Of a DNA stretch of 64,000 nt, positions 11,521-26,280 are shown piece by piece. Under the pieces are notes generated by a model, which saw only the letters and a list, made by a program, of their open reading frames with translations, was not told the DNA's origin and searched no databases. Position 1 is the stretch's first letter. Each line of letters begins with the position of its first letter. The translations under genes were made by a program, and so were the position numbers. The stretch lies in contig JACDQD010000011.1 in NCBI GenBank assembly GCA_019843655.1, positions 14,922,604 through 14,986,603 on the forward strand, given 5' to 3'. This DNA is from Lethocerus indicus (lineage: Eukaryota; Arthropoda; Insecta; Hemiptera; Belostomatidae).

Positions 11521-14500
11521 GGACACTATTAAATTCTTATAAATCAACTGTAAAATTAGTTTTATTCTACTCATCTAATTCCTCGTTGCGATCCTGGACC
11601 GATCTAATTCCGAACCAGTATGGATCGCATGGGTCGTCGTCGGATGGACAGATATTTTTCAGACTGTTAAAATAATGATATGGTACCAATTCAAAGCCGT
11701 TCCGACCATCAAAATATAAACTTATACGAAGAAACTACCTTAGATTATGTAATGTCAGTACTGTTATTCCGTTTCGACTCCCTGCGACTAGCCCTGCGTG
11801 GAGAGGGGAATTGACAATCAAATTTCAACAGGGCTTCCAATCATGAAATTTGAACTGGAAAGGTGAGAATTTAATTAATCTAATTACCCAGACAGCACTT
11901 TCGACAAACAGTGGAACTCTACAACTTACATAAGGCAATAATCATTCCTTGAAATTCTGTTATCTCTACCGGACCAAGATCCGTCCCTGTGAAATCATTT
12001 CTATAAACACGAATGGATTACGTTAGTCGAGGGAGGAAATTGAAACATTATTAATTATCCCTTTTCGAAGCATTAAGAAATTAACGCAATCCTCCACTAA
12101 GACAAACAGAGCTTAGAATCTTAAGAAATTTTCTTGGAGTTACTCTACAAGATCAAATAATATTATACTATCAAGTTTCCAAACTCTCAAGTAATTATAT
12201 TTGTTCTCTATTCTAGAATTCTCTAAATTAACTATTCCAATAAGAAGTTTGATTCATTGTATAATTCTCACTTTCTCACTGTCATTAGCAAATTGTAATA
12301 AGTAGTTTATATTCAAACATAAGATAAGTAAATTCTGGTACTTATTTATTCTTGAATATATCCCGTAACCTTTTTAATTTTAGTAATTGTAATTAAATAT
12401 TAACCATTGACAATGCTCTTATGTAAATTTAATGTTGTATGAAAATATGAAAAAAGTTATTTATTCTGTTGTTATAATGATTTATTTTATTTTCTCCTTC
12501 CTTTGAATACGACCGTACACAACACATGGATACAATATGGGGTTCATGTTAAAAGACTCGCAGAGTAAAATACCTTTTGGAGATATACAAATTTAAAAAA
12601 GTGAAAAAGCACAAAGCCCTTCCCCCTTCCCCCACCGTGTCTTCCGGTTAACGGAGAAGCTGCCGAAAAGGGAAAAACATTGAATCGTTTCACAGGAGCG
12701 CGTGAATGGTTAGGAGTCCACTTTTACAACGCTGTCGGACGCCGAATGGCATTACATTAGCACCACCTGTCGGAAGCGCCTCGAACTGAAACAGGTTTCT
12801 CGAGGCATCCCCATTTCTTTCTAGGCGAAGAAACGATCTTTACCAAAATTAGTTTGCCGAGAAATACAGAATTGAAATATAGCTGATGGAGTAATGGCGA
12901 TAGAATTAATTAACTTGGATAACATAGAAACATAAGGGAAATATAGAAAACTGCAACTGTCGACTGATATGGGTATGCGTTCTCATTTTGTAAGTTGATC
13001 TGGAGCAAAAAACTCTACCGAATGCCAACAGAAAAGTTTAGAGCAAATACTGGTTTGTATACCCCCCAACAGTGAACGATTCACCATCTATCATTGAATA
13101 AATAACCAACGGTTATACGCTAGTGTGATATATTATCAGAGATGTCTTAATAAAAAATATCCTACGGAAAAATTTTACACGCTAAAAAAATGATTCGCTG
13201 TACATTTTGCATTGTCACTGTGACATACAAGAAATACTGAAGTATAGAGAAAAGCTGAAAACTGAGCCTGCTCCTTTTGAAACCGCTTATAGGAACGGAA
13301 ACGCGTCAGGATAAGGGCTGTCATCATAGATTGGGACCGGGATGGGACATTTAGGCGATAGAGCGCTATCAATGTCACGGATACATTTTCTATACCGCCC
13401 GTTCACTTTTCGAACTGTGAACGCTTCACGAATGGAAAATACAGTTCTCAGAAATATCTATCTGTTCTCCTAGTATCAAATTGTATTAGATGTGGTTACC
13501 TTAACTATTAAAAACTTCATTATAAAACACAAAATCATGTGATTTGTGAATACTGTTCTCAATAAAACTCACCATATTCCTACAACTGAATAAGACCGGC
13601 CGCGGCAAACGGGTGGGGATTAATAATAAGAGAATATTCGATTACAAATAGGATCCTCATGAAAAGTTTCGGCGATCTAGATTTAGTTAGTAAACATCAA
13701 CGGACGCTCACGTTCAAGAGGGAGGAAAAATTGGTGCATAATTTTGTTACGGCGAACTCACATCAAAGGGTTTACGACTCACGTTTCGGTCGATTGAAGA
13801 TGTAGGGGCAATTTTTGAGGAGTGTGCAAGCTCCAACCAGTTGAGTGTGGTCGGAGACCGCGCGTGATCTTTTGCCACCGAAATCTAATTTATAACCGGC
13901 CTGGAAGCCATCAGAAAATAAATTCTCCCCGCCGTAAAAACCCATCAGTTCGATTGCTCGCACGGAATATGGTTCTAATTCTGACGGCGTTATCTTCCTG
14001 TAGACCCCGGCATATATTGCACTAAGGCCGAGCCATGGCCGAAAAAGCAGCAAAACCGTTTAATAGTAGGCCTCAAAGAATGCAATTAATTATATTCTGC
14101 CAACACCAAAATCTCGATAAGAAATTATATGGCAAAATGCTTGCTCTATGAGACAGAAACTGAATAAACGAACTTTCTGTTTGACTCCACATTTATGGGA
14201 TACGTTGGTGGTGCAGTTAACAGATCAAATAAAAAAATAGAGTCATACCTTCGTATTTTATAAAATAATAAAACTTTCAAATAACAGGAACCCTTTGATA
14301 AGGAACTATTAAATAAGATGAACCCTTTTACTCCGATTTTTCCTATCCATTGTGTGATAAATATAATTGGCTTCTATTGTTGGCACATATTGTGGAACAT
14401 ACGTTCTACGTACGGAATGAAATATATTCCTACATACTTCCTAATGTGATATATATCTTTTTTAATTTTAAGTAAGTGTCCTTATAAGTATTTAACCTTA

Positions 14501-16240
14501 AAAGAACGCCTCTTGTTATCAACATGTTACTAATAATAATAAAACTTGTATTTATGCTAATCATATCCATTCAAAACTAGAATTCACAAGATTGTATAGA
14601 ATCAACTAAAAAAAATATTTAAATTAGCGACCTGAGTAATCTACACCGTGCCTATCAGAAGGAGACAATTCATTTTAATTTTTAATGAACCAAATTTAGT
14701 CTTCATAAGGCAATTGTTCCCGTCGGCTGACAAAACTAGAGGGCAAGTCGATTGCCATGTCGAAACCCTTCTCATTGTTGTATGTTGCCCGTTTCAGTCG
14801 GGATTTACGTGGGCCCACAACGAAATTACTTACGGTCGACCTGGCCGAGAAAATTCCGCCATCCGAGCCGGCATTATCGGTGCCCACCACTCAGTGGATT
14901 TCTCCTCTCCAGTTAAAACGGACCTACTCCCAACGGGGACGAGAGTCGAATTTTCGGAACCCTAAACCGACGGAAGAAACAGAGCAGGCACAATGGCCAG
15001 CTCGAACAATTGGAGGAAAATTCAAAACCAGTTCTATAAAATATTCGGTTAGAGATCTCCCAATAAGCGGAATTGAGCTTTAAAACCAAGTAACCATACT
15101 GTAAAACAATACATATTTGTAATGGATGTGTGTTCATTATATAATTTGAAGCACAGAATTATTTCCTGTTTCTAATTGTGATTTATGATAATGCGTGATT
15201 CGATAGACGTTAGAAAACTATATTGCACTGCCGTGGTACATTTGCTCTAACTTTTCGAGTACCTAAAAAAATCTGGAGCCTTGGTAAGTACGATTACTGA
15301 ACGGACCATTCTACTAAAGAACGCCAGGTCCTCAGCAATAGCGATAAGGTTGCCCGCATAATTTGCTTTCGTACAATTCGGGTCACTCGGGTTTTAAGGG
15401 GGTAGGTCAGCAGTCGAATACGCCATTTCGCGTGCAGTATTCAGGGGGATATTATTTTTTTGTGGGATATTGGGATAAAATCAGTGGAAGTAAGGGCGGT
15501 GCGTGTGTTATTGGAACTGTCGGTGTCGACAGTGCGAGTCGGCCTGATTTATACGCTGGGCGGTATCGCTTCCGGCCTCGAGCGTGCGATACTTGCTCCG
15601 ACCAGATAATGCTACTTTCCATGGCCCTTATCGGCCGCCCGAGGGAAAAATTATAAAATTTATTTTTCATATTGTTTCCCTATAATGTTATTTATAAGGA
15701 CTGTGTTTCAATGCGCTCGTTATCTCCACGCTTAGTACGAAAGGAGGACGAATCTCGCCCCTCGCCGCGAACTTTGTTGTCCGATGTTCTTCCCCCCACT
15801 GGTTTCCCATTACATTAATAGCCCTGCTAACTCCCGGTTTTCGCCAGGTTGCCGTATCGGAGGATGAAAAGAAAAAATAGACCGCAGTAATCGCTATGAA
15901 TGGAGTGGCGAACGCAGGAATACAGTTTATCTGAAAATGGTTGAAGCTTAATCAAGCCACATTACCGATAATATAAATTGACAACAATTGTTTTTCATAC
16001 CATTGGATTGCGGAGAGCATTGTAAAAGAGTAGTATAAATGTTGAGACTGAAATCACTGCATATGTAGACCGCAAGAAGACGATAATGGGACAGAAACTA
16101 AATTTTTCAATGCATACGTTTCCCTAAATTGCCCGGAGAAATTCGTGCCAAATGTTGAGAGATCAATTTGACACAGACTATACGGTGCCTTGGTATTATC
16201 GGCGCCTGTGTTAAATGCATCCGGTGTGTAGAAAGGCTGG
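11521..16240. other. Alternating AT-rich and CpG-rich non-coding DNA
   Basis: CpG-richer patches lie at about 12,610-12,840, 13,590-14,050, 14,640-15,060 and 15,360-15,880. Overlapping 90-108-codon frames in two frames at 14,648-15,083 and on both strands at 13,772-14,053 show only stop-poor composition. No domains, RNA genes or splice-bounded exons were recognised. Confidence 0.4.
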
Positions 16241-16494
16241 GCATTTAATTGAATTACATATTTACCACGACCGAGAGGGGACGGGCGAATTTAATCTAGA
16301 ATAATTAACGGGCCGGCGAACAGTTGTCCGACGGAGACCGGTAGATAATTAATTCTTGTATTGCATCGGCAAATTTATCGCTTCGACCCTCGATTGGATA
16401 TCGCTACGAGGGATGGGGGCCATAATAAAAATTCATGAGTGCGAGACGGGATTTCATCACGAATGAGAGGTGGATGGAGGGAGGGAGGGAGGGG

Positions 16495-16574
<80 letters not shown>

Positions 16575-16950
16575 GAGAGAGAGATAGGGAGTGTAATCGA
16601 GCATAATTAACGTACGCCTCATCTGTCGGTAAGATATTAATACCGCGTGTAATGGCCTCGGTGGGGGGGGCGGGCAATGTAATACTGAGGCATTAATGCG
16701 CCGGGAGGGGACACCATTACCGTAAATATCTGTTAACGCGGACAGAGATAGAGGCCCAGAGAGGTCGCAGGCCGCGGCATCTGTTCTGTACCGACAGAAG
16801 GCGTTCGACCAGGATTTCGGCTTCGATTGCCCCAAAAAAGGGACGTCTTTCAATGAATGCCAATAATCATTCGTAATGGTCGTGGCGAGGAGGTGGTTGG
16901 TTCTTTTGTAACGGCCGAACACATTATCATATGCATCCCTAGAATGGCGG
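16241..16950. promoter_or_regulatory. CpG-rich block with GA tract (regulatory candidate)
   Basis: A CpG-rich block surrounds a long GA microsatellite. It holds GCCAT/ATGGC cores (GGGGGCCATAATAA near 16,416, AATGGCCTCGG near 16,650, GAATGGCGGAC near 16,942), homeodomain-like CATAATAAAAATTCATGA and several TAATTAA cores. GAGA runs plus GCCAT cores are typical of Polycomb response elements in flies. Using that here is inference, as neither the organism nor binding is known. Confidence 0.3.
16479..16584 (+). repeat. GGGA quadruplex motif joined to (GA)n tract
   Basis: Four G-runs with one-base loops (16,479-16,495) lead directly into a GA run with few interruptions up to 16,584. Minus-strand frames across it read as Ser-Leu repeats and are artefacts. 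The same composite recurs at 35,758-35,915. Confidence 0.95.
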
Positions 16951-19900
16951 ACTCATGCCTATTAACAGGCAACTACTGTTCAGACTCAATACATTTAATC
17001 ATTCTTTATGGTCTTATTCGGTCTTAAGAAGGGTATTTAGGCTTCTTTTCTGTTTGAGGTTGGATATTGAAACAACGATAGGGAGGAAAAAGTGGAGGAA
17101 GAAGAATGTTATGGAGGTCGGCCGAGGTTACGGGGGTGTAGTGTAGGACCTGAGGAGAATACCCTTAATGGCATGTTGAAGGAGAAGATTAATGAGAGTG
17201 TGAGGGTAGAATGGAAACTAAAGCACTATAAGTGTTTCTCAGTAAAAAAGCAAAGTTTCTAAACAAATAATAATCTAAAGTGGAAACACAGTGGATGTAT
17301 GTTCTAAATTGTAATTAAATGACAATGATGCGGTTTTAGGTATTATACCAATATTTACGAGTCTTACACTTAATATCAGAGTCATCCATCTTAAAGTAAT
17401 TTTACATTAAATATGAATCCGAATAACGCATTCCTATTGCGAAAGGACAGACTCACGCTATCGGACTAATTAGCATATGGACTCCGTGAATCGCGGACTT
17501 CTTAGTCCCCCCCACTCCCCCCCTCACGACAACGAGGTCTCTTCGTGTCTGAATTGTAAATGACTCTCAAACGTTTTTGTACCCGCTGCGAAAAGAACGA
17601 TCCATTACGAGAGTTTAATTCAATTTGAAATACAACATTGACGCTTTAAAGGGAATTAGGCAATTATTCAAATGTTTACCGAACCCTATCCGAAAAGATT
17701 CGCTTACCACTTTTGGGCTAAACCGCTATAAATCAGTTTCCCGATAGGCCTGTACGAACAAATAAATCAAAGTCTTGTTTTTAAAATTGTATGATAATTG
17801 AGTAGTGCATTCGTTTTTTCTTGGACCTGTAGTTGTTTACTTAAAAAGACAAGGTGTGTGAATAGCGATATCATTCCAACGTATTGTAAATTACATTTTG
17901 TTACAAACTAATAATAATATAGATAACTAAGGCAGGGATGAGATTTATCAACTACCAGCATTTTTAAAAAGGCTATTCCTTAACTTTTATATTTATATGA
18001 ACTATTTCCTTCATAAATAGTCCCCAAGATATTATAAAGAAATTATTTTTCTTATCTCAAAGTAAGATACTTGACACTAACAATAAATCTGATTCAGGCA
18101 TTGGAGTGTCTGAGTGATGCCCATGTTGAGTGATAGTTATTGAATGAATAATTATCACCGGGGAATAGTTTGGAAGGATTTTGCTTACCCACAGCTCTTA
18201 GAGGCGTGAATTGGAGTTTCCTAGAAGACTGCTCTAGTTGGAAGGTTAGAATGAATTATTCGGTTAGTTACGAACCCGGGATTTCAGAATAGTTCCATTG
18301 GAGTTCGGAATGAAACTTTAGAACTTGTTTAATAACAGATGATTTGTCTGATTCCACCAATTTTGGGCTAAGCGTATATTTCAATACGTGTTCTACTCTC
18401 ACCTTCGATTAAATGAGCGAATATATTAATAAGATTCTATAATGCCGAATATTTTAAGTCGGATAAGACATTATGGTTACAGACAGCATTTAGGGAGAGT
18501 GGGATACTTCTTTAGATTTGGCAAAAATATATTACAATATTTAGTTACCCACGCATGTAATCGTTTTTTTAATAAAAATATTCTGGGGAAAACCGCGAAT
18601 ATTTTATTGTTATCCTCAGAAAATATTCGATCGAAGAAATGCAACGTTGGGATATCGGAGGGTTAGGTGTGGGAATGGAACGCGAGGACCGAATAAATTA
18701 ATATGTTAAAGAAACAGAGGTCCAATAATAGTATGAATTATCGTCACCCCGTAATGTGGCATTAGTAATGCCATAATTGTTGGATCGATCCTGTCTGAAA
18801 AATCCCCCTTATCGCGACATAAGAAGCCGGAAACGAAGATAGTATTTGTCAGCGTTAATGAGCCCTTTGCACGCAGCCCACGAAGCGAACGCACACCCTT
18901 CCACCCCAACATCACGGCCAAAATGCGTATATACTCAGCATTATCTACACACTATCTCAGGGTACGAAATTAGACCGATTACACAGGTCGCATTGTAAAG
19001 ATATTTCCCACATCAAAACGCAACGAGTTTCATATTGTGCGACAATTTCTGGATAAATGACTGACTATGATGTAAAATTAGTGATGTTATCACAATGAAT
19101 TAAACGGAACATATGCCTTATTTATACATGAAATACTTGTTGTTTTTATCGTCAACGGTACGATGTACCTATTGTTCACAAGGGTATGTTGGGTTTATTA
19201 TAGGTTTTATGGTATTGAGGAGCAGTATTGAATGAAATTAGTTCAAGAAAGAAGTCTCATGGTTCGCGATTTGGGTTCGAATCGAGACGCAAACCTCTTC
19301 ATCTCTTAAACGGATATCGGTGTTGGGAATATTTAATTCACGGAGCTGGGAAGCCGGTGTTCCCTCGGACGGGAAGGCGTCGTTGGCGGGTGGGCCATCG
19401 CATGAGAACCGACCATAAGTCAGTTGGGCGCGTGCAGTATTTAGATTAGCCAACTCTATGCAATCGGTCAGCTCCTCGGCATGCCACCGAGCGACTTGAT
19501 GAAAATTCATTTATTAAAACATTATTCTTGTTATTTTGTAGTCATACTTTTATTTTTTTCCCGTTGACTCCGGTTAAGGACCCCTCCTCGTGCCGAAATG
19601 AAACTTGCCGAGTATCCGCATGCCAATATTTATTCGAACGGGTAAAATGCCGTGAGTTTAAGATTGTAGACATAATGAGGAGTTTGTTCGAAGCCGATTA
19701 TATTAACTGTCAAGCGTGCAATATTTTCTAATATGCCTGTTTATTAATGCAAATAACAAAGTTATAACACTAAGAATTGCAAACTTATAAAGCTGTAAGG
19801 CACTAAGGATCTCAAATATATCGGAATTAAAGTATTTATTGTTATTAACACAACAGTTTTAAAATTATCCAAAACAAAATGGAAAAAATAGCAAAATGAT

Positions 19901-20940
19901 TTCAATGCCCAAACCAATTATCGGTACTAGTGTCGTTAGGTGGAACTTTAAATTAGACGGAACCAATATAACAATCTAAGCAGAAGCATCTATCTAACCA
20001 ATAATAATCTGTCACATAACTTTCTAATACCAGGCATTGAAAGATTGAATACATAACATACATAAGATCGAAGCGAAAACTACTGTGGCTATTATACAAA
20101 CATTCAGGAAGAACTAACAATTAAGCAAATTAATTCCAAATTTTCACGCCAACATTACACATATATCCTGAAAATTTGTTTATTATAGAAATATGTAAAT
20201 TTCAACGACAGTTCATAAAAGGAGATATATAAAAATGGTGAATAATAAAAGAAATTATTTATTCCCCATGAGTAAAATAAGCATAGCTATGTATTCGACA
20301 CCGGTTTCGGGAGTGGGGTTGAAAATTAATAAAGAGTTATGCGATTGCCCTATTGCGTGTGAATTCACTTGGTTCGGAAAGGGCAGGATATGAAAGAGCG
20401 GCATAAATTTAATAATAATAAAAATAAAAGCGTTTCTCACGTTTAGTTTGAACATAAATTCGGTGGTGATAGCCTAATAGTTTCTACTTCGAGCAAGTAA
20501 TAACCTTTAGTTTCCAGTGGAAGTAAAGGAATTGAGTCAACAGAGCTTTTCACTTAAACAAGAGTTGAATTGAAATTATGAAATTAATCACGAACATTTA
20601 GTAATATGAATATAGTCAACGGTATAAGTTTTATCTACCTGACTTTTACCTCTTAATTTTAAAGTTGTATTTTACATTTGAATATACTAGTAAAAATAAG
20701 TTAAAATACCCCTAATATATGTGTATAATATTTTTTCCAAAAATAAACTACGCTGCGACACTAGAATTTGCGACATCAGGGAAATTAAAAATAATTATAA
20801 TTTGAAAAAAATGACTTTTTTTAAAAAATTAACATAATAGAATAGTAGGCCTTCGCGGGTTGAATTAATTGAGAGCCAGAAATAATTCTGAGCTCTTTGG
20901 TCGGGGTTGGAGAACTCCGTGTCCGAATTTATTTTCAGGC
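16951..20940. other. AT-rich non-coding stretch
   Basis: I see no gene. C-runs lie at 17,506-17,525, and slightly GC-richer patches near 18,740-18,920 and 19,230-19,650, where short frames up to 90 codons overlap on both strands. No repeat family was recognised. Confidence 0.4.
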
Positions 20941-22380
20941 CGACCTTAACAACTAAACTGTGATGCAAATGAGTAGCCTTGAAAATGAAGATAGCCCCCA
21001 GACGGTTAGCGAAAACCGTTGTGCAAAAGTGAAAAACCTTTCCGTGTTCCATATTCGGGGGAACGTTAATAGTCGTACATTACCGGACCTTATCCGGCGA
21101 TTTATTTCCCGGCGGCCTCCTCGGTCTGACCTAGCTCGGTCTCACTCTCGCTTTCGGGCTCCTCGCTCGCTCTCTCCCTCTCGCTCGCTCTATGATTAAG
21201 GTGAGCCGGGCATGAGAGCTCTGCCTTGATGTTTTATCGCCGGGGGCCGCTTACACCGGCCACCGTCTTATCGCGTTCCGTTTAACACCTTCCCCCTTCC
21301 TGTCTACAACCGATAAACACGATAAACGCTTCCTGGGCGGCATGCGCATGGGGGCCCCTAACCCGAACGGTCGGCTCAGATGACACCGGGACGCTGACTA
21401 TATTTTTGCCATTTTGCAATTTCTCAACTGTACCTTCATTCTCTCGGTCGCAGTCAACCGTATCTCAATTAAACCAGGAGCCCTCGGCGAAATGTAATTC
21501 GGTAGTTACTCCCGTCGTAATTCAAACCGCTCCAATAGTGATGAAAAATTCACGTCCAGGATTTTATTCAACGCTAATATCTAATTAATTCAAATTTAAA
21601 CAAATAAAAATATGTTTTATTTCATAAACTGTTCCCGTAAACCGGCCTCCCTGTACCTATCAGATTTAGTTACTGATCTTTACGTTGCGTTTTAATCTTG
21701 AGAATATAGATTTTGGCATTATTATCGAGCGGTATTTTATCACTGAAACCCGGTCGCTGATGGGAAATAATCGTATTACGTACAAGGCTCGCTATCCGCT
21801 TTTGATCGACGAGTGTTGATCCGGCGCCGGTTTTGAATTAGCCGGGATCGCGGTAACGGACCCCTCCGCCCCGGTCCCCTAATTTGTACATCGGGCGGCG
21901 CTAATAATTCGGACATTATGAGTATTCAGCGGCACGCCCCACTCCTAAGTTACGCCGATCCTGTGCCCCCTTCTACCAGGAACACACTGTTCCGGGCGAT
22001 AATCCCGGGAACAAATATTGTATTTGCTCCCAATTACACGGAGTTATTCTGAAAGCGGAGTTTTAAACCAACTGATATTTCCGAGGGGTCTACATGAGAC
22101 GCTAACGTCTCGCAATTCTCGCACGCTTAAGTGGAGTGGTTAGTGTTATAATGGGCAACTTGTGTTCGATTACCTGCGATTAACACGATTGCATGGGTGC
22201 GAAACAGTGATAATTGCAGGGTACGGGAGCAGTTTAATTCGGGATTTCCGAGAGTCAATCTAGATGAAAAATTACCGAGAGCAAACAAGGTTTGAGTTTC
22301 CTCAAATCCATATATACAGTAATCGGGCCATCCTACATTACGCGCGTCCTCATTGGTGAAACACATATGCAATTGACACA
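20941..22380. other. CpG-rich blocks, non-coding
   Basis: Two blocks: 20,990-21,400, including a CT/CTCG-rich stretch at 21,130-21,192, and 21,770-22,120. The second has CGGCGCTAATAATTCGG at 21,895-21,911, a CTAATAATT core also seen in the modules near 30 kb. No coding evidence. Confidence 0.4.
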
Positions 22381-24040
22381 TTTCAACTGATTTTATTTTT
22401 GTTGCTTAGAACGTAGATAAGAGATAGGAGCCCACTTCATTTCGATTATTTCAATTTTGTTGACAGAAATGCTCCATAAATTTAGGAATCCGCAGTGTAC
22501 AAATGAAATACTGGATCAAACGTTACGTAGAATTAACAAAATAAAAATTCTCATCAGTAATCAGTAATGTTACCTAAATAAAATTAATGAGATGTGGTGT
22601 TCCATATCTGACTCAGATTTATAAAGCTATCAGCTTACAAATGAAATACTCTCAAAAAGCGTCGGTTTCCAGAAAAAAAATCATCGATAATAACATAAAA
22701 CCAAATTAATTAAAACCGAAAAGTTGGACAATGTAATCGTATAAAACGGGACGTAAGGTAATTGCCAATTACCCCGGGAGTCACAGTATGTTAATTAAAA
22801 AATGAATCTGGTTGGCTTTCGCCGCCTCCTATCCCGCTATCAAGGCCGCTCTGCGACGACAAACAGGGGGCTCCTCGTACTCCTATTGTTTGAAATTCAT
22901 TTTCATAAAGAAAATTTACACTGGCCCTACGAAATTGGGAGGTAAATTAGAAGAGCCTCCCATTTACTCTGGGTACATCCCCCATGGGCCTTGGAGAAGA
23001 GTGGGGGTAAAGTCCCCATGATTTAGCCTAATACGGTAGACTTTATGATAAGTGAATACCGCCCGCCCGACTCTCCCTCTCTAATCTACTCTGTCGAAAT
23101 TGCGTATTAACTTTTTTTTGTTCTACAGGACCAGACCATAATATGTACTTGTTATTACAGGGTCAAAAATGGGAATGAAACCAGCCCGAAATCAAGTTAC
23201 CGACTTGAATTACATGGGGGCACTCTTTAGTATGAATCTCTTGTAGGAAATATGCGAATTCCGAACTATATTAGAACCAAAAGTTAGTTTGAAAACAAAT
23301 ATCACCTTTCTAATTATGCATATTTACTTTGTAAAGTTAAGGACTGTATAAGAAGTTGGTACGAGGTATATATATTACTGGTTAGTTGAGATAAAATGTT
23401 TACTAGAAATTCGGTCACTTATTTCAATTTCTTTGACAGCCTTACCTGTCAAATACAGTTAGAGGTTGATAATTATTTAAAAAAATAATAAGTATAACAT
23501 ATTTTTAAAATGAATTTCAGTTAATGTTTCGGTTTAATTCTGTACAGCTGTACTATTAAAATAAATTGGAGGAAATCTAGATATATATACTGTGATAATA
23601 TCGGTTGCTGGGAGGGTGATAATTTTCGAAACATTTTTGGATTCAATTTTCATGCATCACAGGTACCGAAATAAATGTCATGCAGCGACCGGGTTATATG
23701 TAATAATGCCATGGAGTGAAGTTAATGCGAACATGAATTTGAAACTTCTCATTTGAAACGGACGGAAAATCTATTGTATTCGGTTTGTGCTAATTGAGCC
23801 ACTATCAGAGATGAGCACGCGTCACAAGTAGCAGAAACTATCAGTAACTCATTAGTTATGGAAATGAGACAGGGATGCAGCGATGATCATAAAGTGCAAT
23901 ATTACCACCAATAGCGTTCCTGCTACAAATCACTGACTTGGTGCCACGGAATCGTGGTCACACAGTCATCCTGAATTTACTCAACATATTTCGATAATTC
24001 GGCTTATATACTATTATGAATCAATATGGACGTGAGAATA

Positions 24041-24045
<5 letters not shown>
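22381..24045. other. Mostly AT-rich non-coding DNA
   Basis: A small GC-richer patch lies at 22,745-23,100, with a near-palindrome GGTAATTGCCAATTACC at 22,757-22,773. No gene or RNA was recognised. Confidence 0.4.

Positions 24046-24091
<46 letters not shown>
24046..24091. repeat. (TA)23 microsatellite
   Basis: An uninterrupted TA dinucleotide run. Confidence 0.98.
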
Positions 24092-24097
<6 letters not shown>

Positions 24098-24199
24098 ATA
24101 TACAGTTTTGCTGGGTTGAGTACGCCTAACACTTGAGTAACACTACGAACAAAAATCGCATTCAGCTTATTACAACGATAAAGACGAAAGAACGATAGG

Positions 24200-26280
24200 G
24201 ATTTTAATTATTGCCAAGAACATTTAGCAAGCGCTATTTGATCTTCCGAAATGCGTTGGGGCACCTACGCATCAACGTTTTTTGGGATCATTTCGGACCC
24301 CTGTTCAATTCAAATAATACACGAAGGCCGAAACCCCCGCCCATTGAGGGTTGGCTCCCCATCAAAGGGACCGGCTGCGGTCCTCTAAGAATTCCTCCTC
24401 TTCACGGTAGTTGGATTCGTAAATTCATTCTGCCGCTCGGTCTGCTTCAATAGAAGTGGCTTCTATCCCCCCCACCCGGTCGAGGGTTCCCCTTTGGCCG
24501 TCGGATATCTCCGCTTATTGTGCCCCGGCGAGTAAAGCACTCTCCGGAATTATGGGAAGAGTCAGAATGGAAATCTTCGCTCGGCCTGCGACAGCGTGCT
24601 CGGACATAGCGCTTGATTATACCAATTCGGAGCCGGCCTCGCAAACTTCTTTTGCCCGAAAACCTCAACTGTAATTCGGCCGAATTCCCCGTACTCGAGA
24701 TAAAGCCGGGTCAAATAGCCAGTAGAGCAGATAAACACAACTAAAGAGCAGGGAGCTAGTCACTTAAACCTTGTTGTTTGAGGACTTTTCCAAAATATTT
24801 TTCTCACTGGGACCGCAGTGAATAGTAGTATACGAAACCGTATGATGTACATAACATTTACCGAATATTTGAATTGTCGTGCAGAATGTGAGGAGGAAGC
24901 AATCATTGCTTGTATCACTACCATTACAGTATCACTGTCATTAGATGTGAACATCACTTATTACTGAGTACTTTTCTTCTAACTACCCTGATAACAAAAT
25001 GGCGGGGAAGGCCTACTAGGAGGGAAAATCAATAACAAACGATACCGATGTCTGTCACCATATAGAAATTGACGAGATTAGTCAACGTCAGAGTGGAGTT
25101 CCGGGAGGGATACTATTTATTTCCCGTTATTATTTGTAGTCCATATCGGCGAAAGTGGATCGATCCGCGAGGGCGTAGGAATTAGCCTGTGCAGTGATCC
25201 GAGTGCACACTGGCTCGTGTCGCGCCCGGGTCCCTCCGCCCCCACTCGGCCACCCCAATTACGAACGTTTGAAATCCGTGTATGCATACATCCTGAAATT
25301 ATACAAACGAATTGTTTCGTTTGAGAGGGGTGTTCGGTGGGGAGGAAACTTTTTTTTTACCCCGGGTACCGGATCGGGATATGAATAAAGCAATAACGTA
25401 GGAGTGGCGGTACGGGCGGGCCCGCTGGGATTTATTTTTTTCAAAATGGGATCCAAACATTTACGCCCAAAATAACATTTTTTACCACACTCGACATTGG
25501 CAATTGGCAAGATTCCAACAATAGTAACTGTACACATTTCAAAAGTAACTATTTAAATATTTATTACGTTACCAAGTTTTTTCATGCAGTCAATTTTCTG
25601 CAATTATTTAAATTATTTCTAAATTATTTAAATACTTGACATCGTAATTAATGAGTAAAATATTAAATAGTGAACATCCGATATGCGTTATTCATTGCGC
25701 GATCTCAATTCACCACACTAATATTAAATCCGTAGGAAGCGATACTTCCGACTTCTGTTCACTATTCGATTTCAAGGATTAATAACATTCATAATAATAT
25801 ATGAGGTTTCAGGTATTGAGGATGAATAATATATAACGCCTCGATTAAACCTTAACCTAAAATAAGGCAATCATCTTTCCCAATTTTTAATAACTTTTCC
25901 CTGGACCACTAGAACTAAACAAAAACTAAGAGTGAGGTCACCAAATTGCGGCCCCTTCTCGGGGTTGGCCCCGAAACAGAAAAGTAAATTTAATATCGCC
26001 TCGGCGGGGTTAGGATAGGAGAATAAAAACGGCGCCTCTCTTGGGTATTTGGCCTTTATATTGTTTTTAGACATAAAAGAGAAAAAAGTTTTCCTCGGCC
26101 CCCCCCACCCAGGTTGAATCGTCATTCAGATTGGTTGTCCTTTATTTGAAAACTCTTTCACATGTCATTTCCCGCGCGGAAATTCCGTAAAATCAGCCCC
26201 TTCCATTTTTTCCGATTTCCTTCTTTTGAAAGCGCGCCCGCGAGTATTATCATTGGGAGGGTGATCGTTCGATAAATCTT
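24200..26280. other. Series of CpG-rich blocks, non-coding
   Basis: GC-rich patches lie at 24,200-24,720, 25,090-25,470 and 25,920-26,260. Open frames of 60-92 codons lie on both strands in overlapping positions without a recognised domain. An ATTATTTAAATT motif is repeated at 25,601-25,637. Confidence 0.4.

Noticed and set aside
14648..15083. Overlapping 105- and 108-codon plus-strand frames
   Set aside because: Two frames open at once in a GC-richer patch, no recognised domain and no splice-bounded edges.
15728..15750. Resemblance to the rRNA sarcin-ricin loop (CTTAGTACGAAAGGA)
   Set aside because: The similarity ends after about 15 bases and there is no surrounding rRNA sequence.
16404..16922. 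172-codon minus-strand open frame
   Set aside because: The core is a Ser-Leu repeat encoded by the GA microsatellite.
19268..19285. tRNA B-box-like GGGTTCGAATCG
   Set aside because: No A box or cloverleaf upstream at suitable spacing.
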